64,000 bases of DNA from an uncultured Collinsella sp. (GTDB taxonomy: Bacteria > Actinomycetota > Coriobacteriia > Coriobacteriales > Coriobacteriaceae), in contig CAKTVB010000002.1 in assembly GCA_934621295.1 (NCBI GenBank), forward strand, positions 186,001 through 250,000. The letters run 5' to 3'. The notes beneath the pieces were generated by a model, which ran no database searches, was not told where the DNA came from, and worked only from the letters and a program-made list of their open reading frames with translations. Each line of letters begins with the position of its first letter. Position 1 is the stretch's first letter. Made by a program: the position numbers and the translations under genes. Of the stretch, positions 16,341 to 25,078 are shown piece by piece.

Positions 16341-17477
16341 ATGGCAAAGAATTCAGGCCCCGTACGCACCGTGCACGAGCGTACCTATGGAGCCGAGCGC
16401 GATAAGATGGTAGAGGTTACTAAGGCCGAGATCGAAAAGAAGTTCGGCACTGGCTCCATCATGCGATACGGAGATGGAGGTCCCCAGCTCGAGGTGGAGG
16501 CCATTCCGACGGGTTCTTTGGCCTTGGATGCAGCTTTGGGCATCGGCGGCGTTCCCCGTGGCCGTATCGTCGAGATTTATGGTCCTGAGTCTTCCGGTAA
16601 GACCACCCTTTCTCTCGAGATTCTCGCTGAGGCTCAGGCTGCTGGCGGCGTTGTTGCATTCATCGATGCCGAGCACGCGCTGGATCCCACCTATGCTGCC
16701 CGCATTGGCGTTGATATCGACGAAGTCCTGATTTCTCAGCCTGATACCGGCGAGCAGGCTCTCGAGATTTGCGATATGCTCGTTCGCTCCGGTGCCATTG
16801 ACGTCATTGTTATCGACTCTGTGGCCGCCCTTGTTCCTCGCGCAGAAATCGAAGGTGAGATCGGCGATTCTTCTGTGGGCCTTCAGGCTCGCTTGATGAG
16901 TCAGGCGCTTCGCAAGCTTGCCGGTTCGCTTGCTAAATCTAATACGACCTGCATCTTCATCAACCAGCTTCGCGAAAAGATCGGCGTCATGTTCGGTAAC
17001 CCCGAGACTACGACGGGCGGCCGTGCTCTGAAGTTCTTCTCTTCGGTTCGTATCGATATCCGACGCATCGACAGCATCAAAGACGGTAACGAGATTATCG
17101 GAAACCGTGTTCGCACCAAGATCGTTAAGAATAAGGTTGCGGCGCCTTTTAAGTCTGCCGAGTTCGACATCATGTACGGTACGGGTATCTCCAAAGAGGG
17201 CTCGATTCTCGATATGGCTGTCGAGTACGGCATTGTGCGGAAATCCGGTGCCTGGTACGCCTATGAAACAGATCGATTGGGCCAGGGTCGTGAGGCGGCA
17301 AAGGATTTCTTGCGCAAGAATCCTGCCCTGTCGGAGGAGATTGAGCATAAAGTTCGTGTTGCCTGTGGTCTTGAATTTGACGATGAGCCTACGGGCGAGG
17401 CTGTTGACCCTGCGGAATTGGATGACGGTATTGCCATCGATATGGATGCAGCGTCTTCTTCTGCCGATATGGATTAG
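16341..17477 (+). CDS. recA: Recombinase RecA
   Basis: 378-residue RecA, the ATP-dependent strand-exchange protein and co-protease for LexA cleavage. Walker A GPESSGKTT lies near residue 81, and the family segments IDAEHALDP, NQLREKIGVMFGNPET and GGRALKFFSSVR are intact. The C-terminal ~35 residues are acidic, as usual. The ATG at 16341 has AGGAG five bases upstream. Transcription is under an SOS box and recX follows after 12 bases, so the two are probably one damage-induced unit. Confidence 0.99.
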   Translation: MAKNSGPVRTVHERTYGAERDKMVEVTKAEIEKKFGTGSIMRYGDGGPQLEVEAIPTGSLALDAALGIGGVPRGRIVEIYGPESSGKTTLSLEILAEAQAAGGVVAFIDAEHALDPTYAARIGVDIDEVLISQPDTGEQALEICDMLVRSGAIDVIVIDSVAALVPRAEIEGEIGDSSVGLQARLMSQALRKLAGSLAKSNTTCIFINQLREKIGVMFGNPETTTGGRALKFFSSVRIDIRRIDSIKDGNEIIGNRVRTKIVKNKVAAPFKSAEFDIMYGTGISKEGSILDMAVEYGIVRKSGAWYAYETDRLGQGREAAKDFLRKNPALSEEIEHKVRVACGLEFDDEPTGEAVDPAELDDGIAIDMDAASSSADMD

Positions 17478-17489
17478 CCTGGGTTTCGC

Positions 17490-18170
17490 ATGACGTCGGA
17501 AGTTATCGAAATCGATACCGTTCTGCCCAATCGGGAGGAGAAAAAACGTCTCGCGGCCTTCAGCTCAAAAAAGCCGATGGCATCGGTTTCTCTTTCATTG
17601 GATAGCGGTGCCTGTCGTGAAATTGTCGTACCTGAGCGTGTCGGCAAGCTCTTGATTAACGAGGGGCTTTCCCTCCCGCTTCCTGAGGAAGAAGCCTTTG
17701 ATGCGATCCATGAACTTGAATATCGTGTCTGTTTTGCTCAGCTTACCGACATGCTTTCCCGAAGGGATTACTCATCAGGGGAGCTTGATAGCAAGCTAAA
17801 GGGCTACGGTTATCGTGCTATCGAGATCGACCGCGCACTGTGTGTTGCGCGCGAAAAACGATATTTAGATGACATTCGCTTCACGACTACGTTCATCCAG
17901 CAACGAATTGCCCGTGGATGGGGGAGGCGTAAAATCGAGCTTGAACTTCGGCGACGTCATATCGATGTTAATGACATCGAAGGCTATCCCGAGGCATTTT
18001 TTGATGAGGATGAAGATGTTCAACATGCTCTAGACGCTCTCGAAAAAAAGCGCATTCCCGATGTTCGCCCGCAAGAAAAGCTCACTCGTTTTCTTGTCTC
18101 ACGTGGGTTTTCGTATCAAGTTGCGCGAGCTGCAGTATCCTCGCGAATGGAGGGGGAGAAGGCTCTCTAG
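17490..18170 (+). CDS. recX: RecA regulator RecX
   Basis: 226-residue RecX-type protein built from repeated three-helix units; SSGELDSKLKGYGY and the WGRRKIELELRRRHI block are typical. RecX binds and caps RecA filaments to restrain them. The first ~75 residues are an extension found in many actinobacterial and Gram-positive RecX. It directly follows recA and should be induced with it. Start ATG at 17490; ribosome site is weak (GGGTTTCGC), consistent with translational coupling. After it come 230 bases with the rny promoter. Confidence 0.88.
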   Translation: MTSEVIEIDTVLPNREEKKRLAAFSSKKPMASVSLSLDSGACREIVVPERVGKLLINEGLSLPLPEEEAFDAIHELEYRVCFAQLTDMLSRRDYSSGELDSKLKGYGYRAIEIDRALCVAREKRYLDDIRFTTTFIQQRIARGWGRRKIELELRRRHIDVNDIEGYPEAFFDEDEDVQHALDALEKKRIPDVRPQEKLTRFLVSRGFSYQVARAAVSSRMEGEKAL

Positions 18171-18216
18171 GGAGTGCTGCTCGATGTCTCCTTTGCTAGT
18201 TTTACGTTGGGCCGCG

Positions 18217-18245
18217 TTGACATAATCCTCGTGAAAACGTAGGAT
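18217..18245 (+). promoter_or_regulatory. rny promoter
   Basis: TTGACA (18217-18222), a 17-base spacer and TAGGAT (18240-18245) give a strong vegetative-type promoter about 155 bases before the rny start, leaving a long leader that contains a hairpin. Confidence 0.75.
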
Positions 18246-18344
18246 TATATGGTCATTTGTTATGTGATGCTCACTCATCTTTGATGAGATTGTATATGGC
18301 AATTTTCATAGTTCCTACTGGGTGGATTCTCCCTAGCAAATGTC

Positions 18345-18375
18345 GGCGCTGCCTTTCGAGGCAGTGCCTTTCCTT
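18345..18375 (+). terminator. Hairpin in the rny leader (attenuator-like)
   Basis: GGCGCTGCC (18345-18353) pairs with GGCAGTGCC (18360-18368), 9 bp with one G-U pair and a TTTCGA loop, followed by TTTCCTT. It lies downstream of the rny promoter but 28 bases before the rny start, so it could act as an attenuator or as an end for recA-recX read-through. Confidence 0.5.
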
Positions 18376-18402
18376 ATGTAGAAAATAAATTGAAGGAGAG
18401 GA

Positions 18403-19959
18403 ATGGGCATGGAGGTTATCGTTGGCATCGCTTGCCTTGTTATCGGTGCGGTAATTGCCACGGTCGCCATGCGCAGCGCTAAAAACGGAAGCCTTCGAGA
18501 GGCAGACTCTAAGATTCAGTCTGCTCATGAAGAGGCTAAGACCGTCATCAGCGATGCGAAGCGCGCGGCAGAGACGTTGAAGAAAGAAGCTCTTCTCGAG
18601 GCTAAAGAGGAGATTATTCAGCATAAGCAGACCGCGGAGAATGAAGAAAAGCAGCGCAAGCGCGAGCTTCGTACGCTTGAGAACCGCGTGATGCAGCGTG
18701 AGGAGTCCCTCGATCGCCGTAATGATGCTCTCGATAAGCGCGAGCATCAGCTTTCGAGCCAGGCTGGTCAAATTGAAAAGCGTTCTCGTGAGCTTGATGA
18801 GTTGGTTGCCAAGCAAACTACCGAGCTCGAGCGCATTTCCGAGCTGACGCGCGATGACGCTCATCGCGAGCTTCTCGATAAGGTTCGCGGCGAGGTTACC
18901 CATGAGGCTGCAACCATTATCCGCGAATCCGAGCAGCAGGTTCGTGCAGAGTGCCACAAGACCGCTCAGGAGATCATTTCTCTTGCCATCCAGCGTTGCG
19001 CTGCCGATCACACGGCAGAGGTCACCGTTACTTCGGTGCACATTCCTTCCGATGATCTCAAAGGTAGGATTATCGGTCGCGAAGGCCGTAACATTCGTAC
19101 GTTTGAGCAGGTCTCTGGCGTCAATCTTGTCATTGACGATACTCCTGAGACCGTTGTTCTCTCGAGCTTCGATCCGGTTCGTCGCGAGACTGCTCGCGTA
19201 GCCCTCGAGAATTTGATTGCAGATGGTCGTATCCATCCCGCCCGCATCGAGGAGATGTACAACAAGGCTGCCGATCTTGTTCAACAGCGTGTGCGCGAGG
19301 CCGGTGAACAGGCAGCGTTCGATGCCGGTATTCACGATTTGCACCCCGAACTCATCAAGACGCTCGGTGCTCTGCGCTATCGAACTTCGTTTGGCCAGAA
19401 TGTCCTCCAGCATTCGCTCGAGGTTTCTGACATGTGCTCGATCATGGCATCCGAGCTGGGCGTTGATCCCTATGCCGCCAAGCGCGCGGGTCTTCTGCAC
19501 GACCTTGGAAAGGCTATCGATCACGATGTCGAGGGGCCGCATGCTGTGATTGGTGCCGACCTTGCTCGTCGCTATGGTGAAAAGCCCGCCATCGTTCACG
19601 CCATCGAGGCTCACCATGCCGACGTTGAGCCTAACTCGGTTCTCGCGGTGCTGGTTCAGGCCGCCGATGCCGTTTCTGCGTCTCGTCCTGGCGCTCGTCG
19701 TGAGTCTGCTGAAAACTACATCAAGCGTCTTGAGAAGCTTGAAGAGATCGCCAATGCTCATGAGGGTGTTGAGCGTACCTATGCTATGCAGGCCGGCCGC
19801 GAGGTTCATGTCATGGTTCAGCCCGACAAGATCTCTGACGCTCAGTCCACGGTTCTCGCTCACGACATTGCTCATCAGATCGAGGAAGAGATGGAATATC
19901 CCGGTCAGGTGCGCGTCGTGGTGATTCGCGAGAGCCGTGCTGTAGACATTGCGAAATAA
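18403..19959 (+). CDS. rny: Ribonuclease Y
   Basis: 518-residue RNase Y, the membrane-anchored endoribonuclease that starts mRNA decay. Domain order: one N-terminal membrane helix (about 3-22), a long charged coiled coil (about 30-200), a KH domain (GRIIGREGRNIRTFE, about 222), and an HD domain with HDLGKAIDHDVEGPH (about 367). Length fits the family. ATGs at 18403 and 18409 share the AAGGAGAGGA site, so the exact start is uncertain by two codons. The GHKL ATPase gene follows after one base and spoVS soon after. Confidence 0.97.
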   Translation: MGMEVIVGIACLVIGAVIATVAMRSAKNGSLREADSKIQSAHEEAKTVISDAKRAAETLKKEALLEAKEEIIQHKQTAENEEKQRKRELRTLENRVMQREESLDRRNDALDKREHQLSSQAGQIEKRSRELDELVAKQTTELERISELTRDDAHRELLDKVRGEVTHEAATIIRESEQQVRAECHKTAQEIISLAIQRCAADHTAEVTVTSVHIPSDDLKGRIIGREGRNIRTFEQVSGVNLVIDDTPETVVLSSFDPVRRETARVALENLIADGRIHPARIEEMYNKAADLVQQRVREAGEQAAFDAGIHDLHPELIKTLGALRYRTSFGQNVLQHSLEVSDMCSIMASELGVDPYAAKRAGLLHDLGKAIDHDVEGPHAVIGADLARRYGEKPAIVHAIEAHHADVEPNSVLAVLVQAADAVSASRPGARRESAENYIKRLEKLEEIANAHEGVERTYAMQAGREVHVMVQPDKISDAQSTVLAHDIAHQIEEEMEYPGQVRVVVIRESRAVDIAK

Positions 19960-19960
19960 C

Positions 19961-21046
19961 ATGAACGATACGAACGAACTCATCTCATTCATCGCCTCGA
20001 TGTCTGGCGAGGGCAACCTCCGCGTTGAGGAAAACCTGGGGGAGGGGTTCGTTCGTCTTCGTGTTTCCGAGGCTGAGCGCCGGCAGGCTAAGCACGACAT
20101 TCAGCATGTCGAGGACATTGTTATCGAGATGCTTCGTAACGCTCGCGATGCTGGCGCTACAAGAATCTATGTAGCAACGTTTAGGGAAGAAGGAGTTCGC
20201 TCCCTCCTGTTTCTCGACAACGGTTGCGGTGTGCCCGAGGATATGCGAGAGCGTATTTTTGATGCTCGCGTTACCTCAAAGCTTGAATCGATGAAGATGG
20301 ACCGATGGGGTGTCCACGGTCGTGGTATGGCCCTGTTCTCCATTCGGCAAAATGTTGACGAGGTCGAGGTCGTTGCTTCGGGCAAGGACCTCGGCTCTTC
20401 TTTTAAAGTTTTAGTCAACACGAGCGTTCTTAACGAGCGCGCCGACCAATCTTCGTGGCCTATCGCTTCGAAGGACGAAACGGGTGTATATCATTGCGCT
20501 CGTGGACCTCATAATATCTTGCGAACTGTCTGCGATTTTTCTCTTGAGGAAATGCATGGGTGTGATGTCTTCATTGGCAGTCCTACCGAAATTGCTGCCA
20601 CGCTTTACTCTCATGCTCGAGGTGAGCTCGATGCTTCTCGACTCCTCTTTTTAGACACCGAGTCGACCCTGCCCGTCATATCGCGATTGGGATTTGCTGC
20701 AGATGCCGCAGAGTTTATGCGTATTGCAGCCTCTATTGGTATCGATATTTCCGAGCGAACGGCCCATCGTATTCTTTCCGGGTCGATTGCGCCGCTTAGA
20801 AGCGCTTTGTCGCGTTTACTGCGCGAGCGCGACGGTAATGCGCCTCGCTCCACTGAAGTTGATTTGTTAAAAGATCGCCGCGGACTTAAAATCGCCTCAG
20901 ATGATCTTTCTCGATTTTCGCGTGATGTCGAACGATGTTTCGAAGATTTAGCTCAGCGGTATTATCTAAATTTGGTAGGCGATCCTAAGATTCGCGTTAT
21001 GAAGGATAGAATCACTGTTTCATTCCCCATTGAAAAGGACGAATAG
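19961..21046 (+). CDS. GHKL-type ATPase of unknown function
   Basis: 361 residues with a clear Bergerat (GHKL) ATP-binding fold: N box EMLRNARDAG (56-65), G1 DNGCGVP (86-92), the segment IFDARVTSK (99-107) and G2 GVHGRGMAL (117-125). The ARVTSK...G(x)RG pattern recalls MutL or Hsp90-like members more than histidine kinases, and there is no H box or receiver domain. The rest (about 170-361) is unfamiliar to me. ATG at 19961, one base after the rny stop, suggests co-translation with RNase Y; spoVS follows. Substrate and partners are unknown; a role tied to RNase Y or SpoVS is only inference from position. Confidence 0.7.
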   Translation: MNDTNELISFIASMSGEGNLRVEENLGEGFVRLRVSEAERRQAKHDIQHVEDIVIEMLRNARDAGATRIYVATFREEGVRSLLFLDNGCGVPEDMRERIFDARVTSKLESMKMDRWGVHGRGMALFSIRQNVDEVEVVASGKDLGSSFKVLVNTSVLNERADQSSWPIASKDETGVYHCARGPHNILRTVCDFSLEEMHGCDVFIGSPTEIAATLYSHARGELDASRLLFLDTESTLPVISRLGFAADAAEFMRIAASIGIDISERTAHRILSGSIAPLRSALSRLLRERDGNAPRSTEVDLLKDRRGLKIASDDLSRFSRDVERCFEDLAQRYYLNLVGDPKIRVMKDRITVSFPIEKDE

Positions 21047-21049
21047 CAC

Positions 21050-21078
21050 TTGTGGCCATTCGACTCATGCGTTAAAGT
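21050..21078 (+). promoter_or_regulatory. Possible spoVS promoter
   Basis: TTGTGG (21050-21055), 17 bases, TAAAGT (21073-21078). It lies in the 77-base gap before spoVS, so spoVS-miaB-miaA-hflX may be transcribed apart from rny. Confidence 0.4.
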
Positions 21079-21123
21079 CATTTCATACTCAAAATATGCC
21101 ACCTTAGCAGGAGAAACGTAGCA

Positions 21124-21444
21124 ATGGAATTCTTGAAGGTCTCAAGTAAGTCTTCCCCCGCATCAGTTGCCGGCGCCATTGCCGGTATGGTAAAAGACGG
21201 CGTTCCCGTTAATATGCAGTGTGTTGGCGCTGGAGCGGTTAACCAGGCGATTAAAGCCATCGCCATCGCGCGCGGATTCCTTATCCCCACCGGTTTCGAT
21301 ATCTCGTGTGCGCCAGTCTTCTCCGACATTCTTATCAATGGTGAGTCGCGTACCGCGATTCGCCTTTCTGTTTACGTACATCATGTCTCCGTGCACGCTT
21401 CTGACATGGATGGCTATGTCGATGATGTGCAGCGAGTAGGGTAG
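21124..21444 (+). CDS. spoVS: Stage V sporulation protein S (SpoVS, Alba-like)
   Basis: 106 residues. The first ~85 match SpoVS closely: MEFLKVSSKSSPASVAGAIAG, then CVGAGAVNQAIKAIAIARGF and a TAIRLSV end. The usual protein is 86 residues, so here about 20 extra C-terminal residues (HHVSVHASDMDGYVDDVQRV) are present. SpoVS has an Alba-like nucleic-acid-binding fold and occurs in many non-spore-formers with an unclear role. AGGAGAAACG precedes the ATG. It stands between a GHKL ATPase and miaB; in Firmicutes spoVS also lies next to rny, so the link is conserved. Confidence 0.9.
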   Translation: MEFLKVSSKSSPASVAGAIAGMVKDGVPVNMQCVGAGAVNQAIKAIAIARGFLIPTGFDISCAPVFSDILINGESRTAIRLSVYVHHVSVHASDMDGYVDDVQRVG

Positions 21445-21447
21445 GTC

Positions 21448-22806
21448 ATGTCTCTTTCACAACTTAACGGCAAAACGTATCTGATCAGGACGTTTGGTTG
21501 CCAAATGAATATGCACGACTCCGAGCGTGTGAGTGGTCTGTTGGACTCCTGCGGCTGTATGGAGGTTGCTACTCCCGAAGAAGCCGATATCGTTGTTTTC
21601 ATGACCTGCTGCGTTCGCGAAGCTGCCGATACGAGGCTATATGGGCAGTGCTTATCTTGCAAAAGTCTTCCCGCTCCTCCTTCCGGTAAGCGCGTGATTG
21701 CCGTTGGTGGCTGCATTGCTCAGCGTGACGGAGAGGGCCTTCTTACCAATCTTGATAATGTCGATGTCGTTTTCGGCACTCATAGCATCGCTCATGTTGG
21801 CGATCTGATCGCTCAGGCTTTTGACGATGGTAACCACCATGTCCGCTGTGAAGAGCACGAGGAGAACCCGGCGACTACGATGCCTTGGCATCGTGCCACT
21901 TCCTATCATGCTTGGGTTCCCATTATGACGGGGTGCAATAACTTCTGCTCGTATTGCATAGTGCCTTACGTTCGTGGTCGCGAGAAGAGTCGTCCTTTTG
22001 ACGAAATTGTGGATGAGGTAACCGCCCTGTCTCGTATGGGTGTGCGCGAGGTGACCCTTTTGGGGCAAAACGTGAACTCTTATGGTCGCGATTTGTTCGG
22101 TGCGCCTCGTTTTGCTGAGCTGCTTCGTCGTGTCGGCGATACGGGTATCGAGCGCATCTTCTTCACGTCCTCTCATCCTAAGGACTTGCTGCCCGAGACT
22201 ATTGACGCCATGGCTGAGGTTCCTGCGGTTATGCCGCATCTTCATCTTGCCGTGCAGTCGGGCTCATCTCGTATTCTCAAGCTCATGAACAGACGCTATA
22301 CGCGCGAGTCTTATCTCGACCTGATCGAGCGCGTAAGGGATCGCATTCCCGATATTGCCCTTTCGACCGATATCATCGTGGGCTTCCCTGGCGAGACCGA
22401 GGAAGATTTCGAGCAGACTCTTTCCTTGGCCGAGACTGTTCGTTATGCCCAGGCCTATACGTTCATCTATTCCAAGCGCCCGGGTACCCCGGCTGCTGAG
22501 ATTGATGATCCCACGCCTCGTGAGGTTATCCTCGAGCGCTTCAATCGCCTTGTTCATGTTGTTGAAACTACGGCGAATGAGTTCAACCAGCATGATCTTT
22601 ACCATGTTGTGCCTGCTCTTATCGAAGGTACCTCGAAGAAGGACGCATCTATCTTGATGGGGAAGAGTGCAAAAAATCAAACGGTTCATGCGCCTATCCC
22701 CGCCGGTTATTCAATCGATCAGCTTGTGGGTAAGATTGTTGACATCGATGTCGATGTTGCGCGTACATGGTATCTCTCTGGCACGGTGACCGGCGATCCG
22801 CGATGA
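21448..22806 (+). CDS. miaB: tRNA-2-methylthio-N6-dimethylallyladenosine synthase MiaB
   Basis: 452-residue radical-SAM methylthiotransferase. N-terminal UPF0004 domain with TFGCQMNMHDSE, the MiaB hallmark; radical-SAM motif CNNFCSYC at about 166-173; TRAM domain at the C-terminus. It adds the methylthio group to i6A37 of tRNAs reading UNN codons. Its stop overlaps the start of miaA (ATGA), which makes the substrate i6A, so the two steps are coupled in one operon. ATG at 21448 is three bases after spoVS. Confidence 0.97.
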   Translation: MSLSQLNGKTYLIRTFGCQMNMHDSERVSGLLDSCGCMEVATPEEADIVVFMTCCVREAADTRLYGQCLSCKSLPAPPSGKRVIAVGGCIAQRDGEGLLTNLDNVDVVFGTHSIAHVGDLIAQAFDDGNHHVRCEEHEENPATTMPWHRATSYHAWVPIMTGCNNFCSYCIVPYVRGREKSRPFDEIVDEVTALSRMGVREVTLLGQNVNSYGRDLFGAPRFAELLRRVGDTGIERIFFTSSHPKDLLPETIDAMAEVPAVMPHLHLAVQSGSSRILKLMNRRYTRESYLDLIERVRDRIPDIALSTDIIVGFPGETEEDFEQTLSLAETVRYAQAYTFIYSKRPGTPAAEIDDPTPREVILERFNRLVHVVETTANEFNQHDLYHVVPALIEGTSKKDASILMGKSAKNQTVHAPIPAGYSIDQLVGKIVDIDVDVARTWYLSGTVTGDPR

Positions 22807-23744
22807 GTTCTGCTTCTCTGCCCGCTCAGGTAATTGTTATTGCCGGTCCTACCGCTGTGGGAAAAAGCGCTACTGCAGACTGCCTTGCGCAGCGGTGGGG
22901 TACCGAGGTTCTTTCGGCCGATGCCATGCAGGTATATGCGGGGATGGATATCGGTACTGCAAAGACGCCGGTTAGCGAACGGCCCGTTCCGCTCAGACTC
23001 GTCGATTTTGTTTCTCCTGCCTCCGCTTATTCTGCTGCGCTTTATCAACAGGATGCTCGCGCGCTCATTGATGAAATGCATGAAAGGGGAACCGTTGCCT
23101 TGATGTGCGGCGGGACGGGGTTGTATATCAATGCCGCCCTTGACGACATGCGTTTTCCATCGGGTGAGTTCGAAGACGAGCGTCGTCTTGCCTATCAAGA
23201 GCTCGCTAGCTCAAAGGGCGACGAGTATATGCATCGGTTGCTTGCCGAGCGCGATCCCAGGAGCGCTGAAGTCATTCATCCGCATAACGTTCGTCGCGTT
23301 ATTCGAGCCCTTGAAATGGCTGACGACGGTTTGTGCTATGCGGATCAGAAGGCAGGGTTTGCAACGCCTAAGGAGTGCTACCCCTCCAAGCGCTTTTGTC
23401 TTTCGATGAATCGTGAAGAGTTGTATCGACGTATTGACGCACGAGTTGATGCGATGATTGAACTTGGCCTTGTTGATGAGGTTAAGCGTCTCCTGGAGAT
23501 GGGTCTGCAGCGTGATTCCACTGCTTCTCAGGCCATTGGATATAAAGAAATCCTTCAGTATCTCGACGGTGAACTTACACTTGATGAGTCGGTTGAACTC
23601 ATCAAGCGCGGTTCGCGCAGGTATGCTAAGCGCCAGCTTTCTTGGTTTAGGCGCGATGCGCGTTACCGTTGGATTGAGGTTGATGGCCTTTCTGCATCAG
23701 ATGTTGCCGATGAAGTACAGAGGCTTATTGAGGGTGTCGCGTGA
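22803..23744 (+). CDS. miaA: tRNA dimethylallyltransferase MiaA
   Basis: 313-residue MiaA, which transfers a dimethylallyl group from DMAPP to A37 of tRNA. P-loop GPTAVGKSA (about residues 13-21), then SADAMQVYAGMDIGTAK and GGTGLYINA, all diagnostic. The ATG at 22803 overlaps the miaB stop by four bases; the open frame further upstream is miaB in another phase. DMAPP would come from the MEP pathway whose genes dxr, ispG and ispH lie in the right half of the window. Ends in a four-base overlap with hflX. Confidence 0.96.
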   Translation: MSSASLPAQVIVIAGPTAVGKSATADCLAQRWGTEVLSADAMQVYAGMDIGTAKTPVSERPVPLRLVDFVSPASAYSAALYQQDARALIDEMHERGTVALMCGGTGLYINAALDDMRFPSGEFEDERRLAYQELASSKGDEYMHRLLAERDPRSAEVIHPHNVRRVIRALEMADDGLCYADQKAGFATPKECYPSKRFCLSMNREELYRRIDARVDAMIELGLVDEVKRLLEMGLQRDSTASQAIGYKEILQYLDGELTLDESVELIKRGSRRYAKRQLSWFRRDARYRWIEVDGLSASDVADEVQRLIEGVA

Positions 23745-25078
23745 GTCGATTTTCTTTTTTGTCTACAGAGCTTGAACCTGAACGCGTTTTACTGGTTGGT
23801 GTTGATTTTCGCAATAGCAGCTGGCCGGTAGATCGTTCGCTCGACGAGCTTGAACGACTTGCTCATACGGCTGGCGCCATTACTGTTGGACGTGTTGTTC
23901 AACGCCTTGATAAGCCGATTCCTAAATCGTTTATTGGTTCTGGAAAGGTCGAAGAGGTTCGTCGGCTTGTCGCCGCTCTTGATGTCAATACGGTTATCTT
24001 CGACGATGATCTGACGCCCGCGCAGCAAAGTCATCTAGAGAAGACAATTGGCGAGCCTACTAAGATTATTGACCGCACGGCTTTGATTTTGGATATTTTT
24101 GGCCTGCATGCAAAAACGCGCGAAGGGCGTATCCAGGTTCAACTTGCGCAGCTTCAATATCTCTTGCCTCGATTGAGGGGCATGTGGTCCCACCTTGCCA
24201 AAGAACAGACTCGCGGAGGTATTGGAAGTCGCTTTGGCCAGGGTGAAAGCCAGCTCGAGGTAGATAGGCGCTTGATCCGCAACAAGATCGCCTCTTTAAG
24301 GCGCGAACTTGATGGCTTGGAAAAGCGCCGCTCTGTTCAGGCGAAAAGCAGGAAAGAGTCCACTGCATTTAGGATTGCTCTTGCTGGTTATACGAATGCC
24401 GGAAAGTCAACGCTGCTCAATGCGTTGACTGATGCTGGCGTGCTTTCGGAAGACAAGCTCTTTGCAACACTCGATCCAACCACACGCTCCTATAGCCTTC
24501 CTGGTGGTCGTGTCGTTACTATTACCGATACTGTGGGGTTTATTCAAAAACTGCCTCACGGTCTAGTTGAGGCATTTAAATCGACGCTTTCTGAGGTTCT
24601 TGAAGCTGATTTAATATTGAAAATCGTTGACTTTTCCGATGAAGATGCAGATTTGCATTTGGAGGCGGTTAATCGGGTCCTCGATGAAATCGGTGCCGGT
24701 GAGCAGCTTTCTGTTACGGTGAACAATAAGTGTGACCGCTTCGAAGCGTCTTATGTTCATGCTCTCGAATCGCGCTATCCAGATCAGATTTTTTGTTCAG
24801 CATATACTGGCTATGGCATTGATGCTCTCATTGATACCATAGCTCTTCGTGCCTCTGCTTCCGATCATTTACTGACAGTGATGTTACCGTATGCAAATGC
24901 GTCGTTGCGTGCTCAAATCCATGAGCAGGGAGTGATCTTGAATGAAGAGTTCATTCCCGAAGGCATGCTTATCACAGCGAAGGTGCCTTCTAAGCTAGCA
25001 GGCGTATTGCGAAGGTATGAACAGCTACCTGCAGACGAGGCGATGTGTAAAGGCTTTCTGTCAGCTACCGAAGATTAG
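23741..25078 (+). CDS. hflX: Ribosome-associated GTPase HflX
   Basis: 445 residues. N-terminal HflX domain with SGKVEEV and RIQVQLAQLQYLLPRLRG, a coiled coil ending in GESQLEVDRRLIRNKIASLRR order, and a G domain with GYTNAGKST (about 216) and DTVGFIQKLPH. HflX splits stalled or heat-damaged ribosomes. GTG start at 23741 overlaps miaA by four bases. The miaA-hflX pair is widely conserved. Its last 18 bases overlap, tail to tail, the end of the membrane acyltransferase-like gene on the other strand. Confidence 0.95.
   Translation: MSRFSFLSTELEPERVLLVGVDFRNSSWPVDRSLDELERLAHTAGAITVGRVVQRLDKPIPKSFIGSGKVEEVRRLVAALDVNTVIFDDDLTPAQQSHLEKTIGEPTKIIDRTALILDIFGLHAKTREGRIQVQLAQLQYLLPRLRGMWSHLAKEQTRGGIGSRFGQGESQLEVDRRLIRNKIASLRRELDGLEKRRSVQAKSRKESTAFRIALAGYTNAGKSTLLNALTDAGVLSEDKLFATLDPTTRSYSLPGGRVVTITDTVGFIQKLPHGLVEAFKSTLSEVLEADLILKIVDFSDEDADLHLEAVNRVLDEIGAGEQLSVTVNNKCDRFEASYVHALESRYPDQIFCSAYTGYGIDALIDTIALRASASDHLLTVMLPYANASLRAQIHEQGVILNEEFIPEGMLITAKVPSKLAGVLRRYEQLPADEAMCKGFLSATED

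Noticed and set aside
18271..20100. 609-residue open frame opposite rny
   Set aside because: Antisense shadow of RNase Y and the GHKL gene; no domain match and no promoter.
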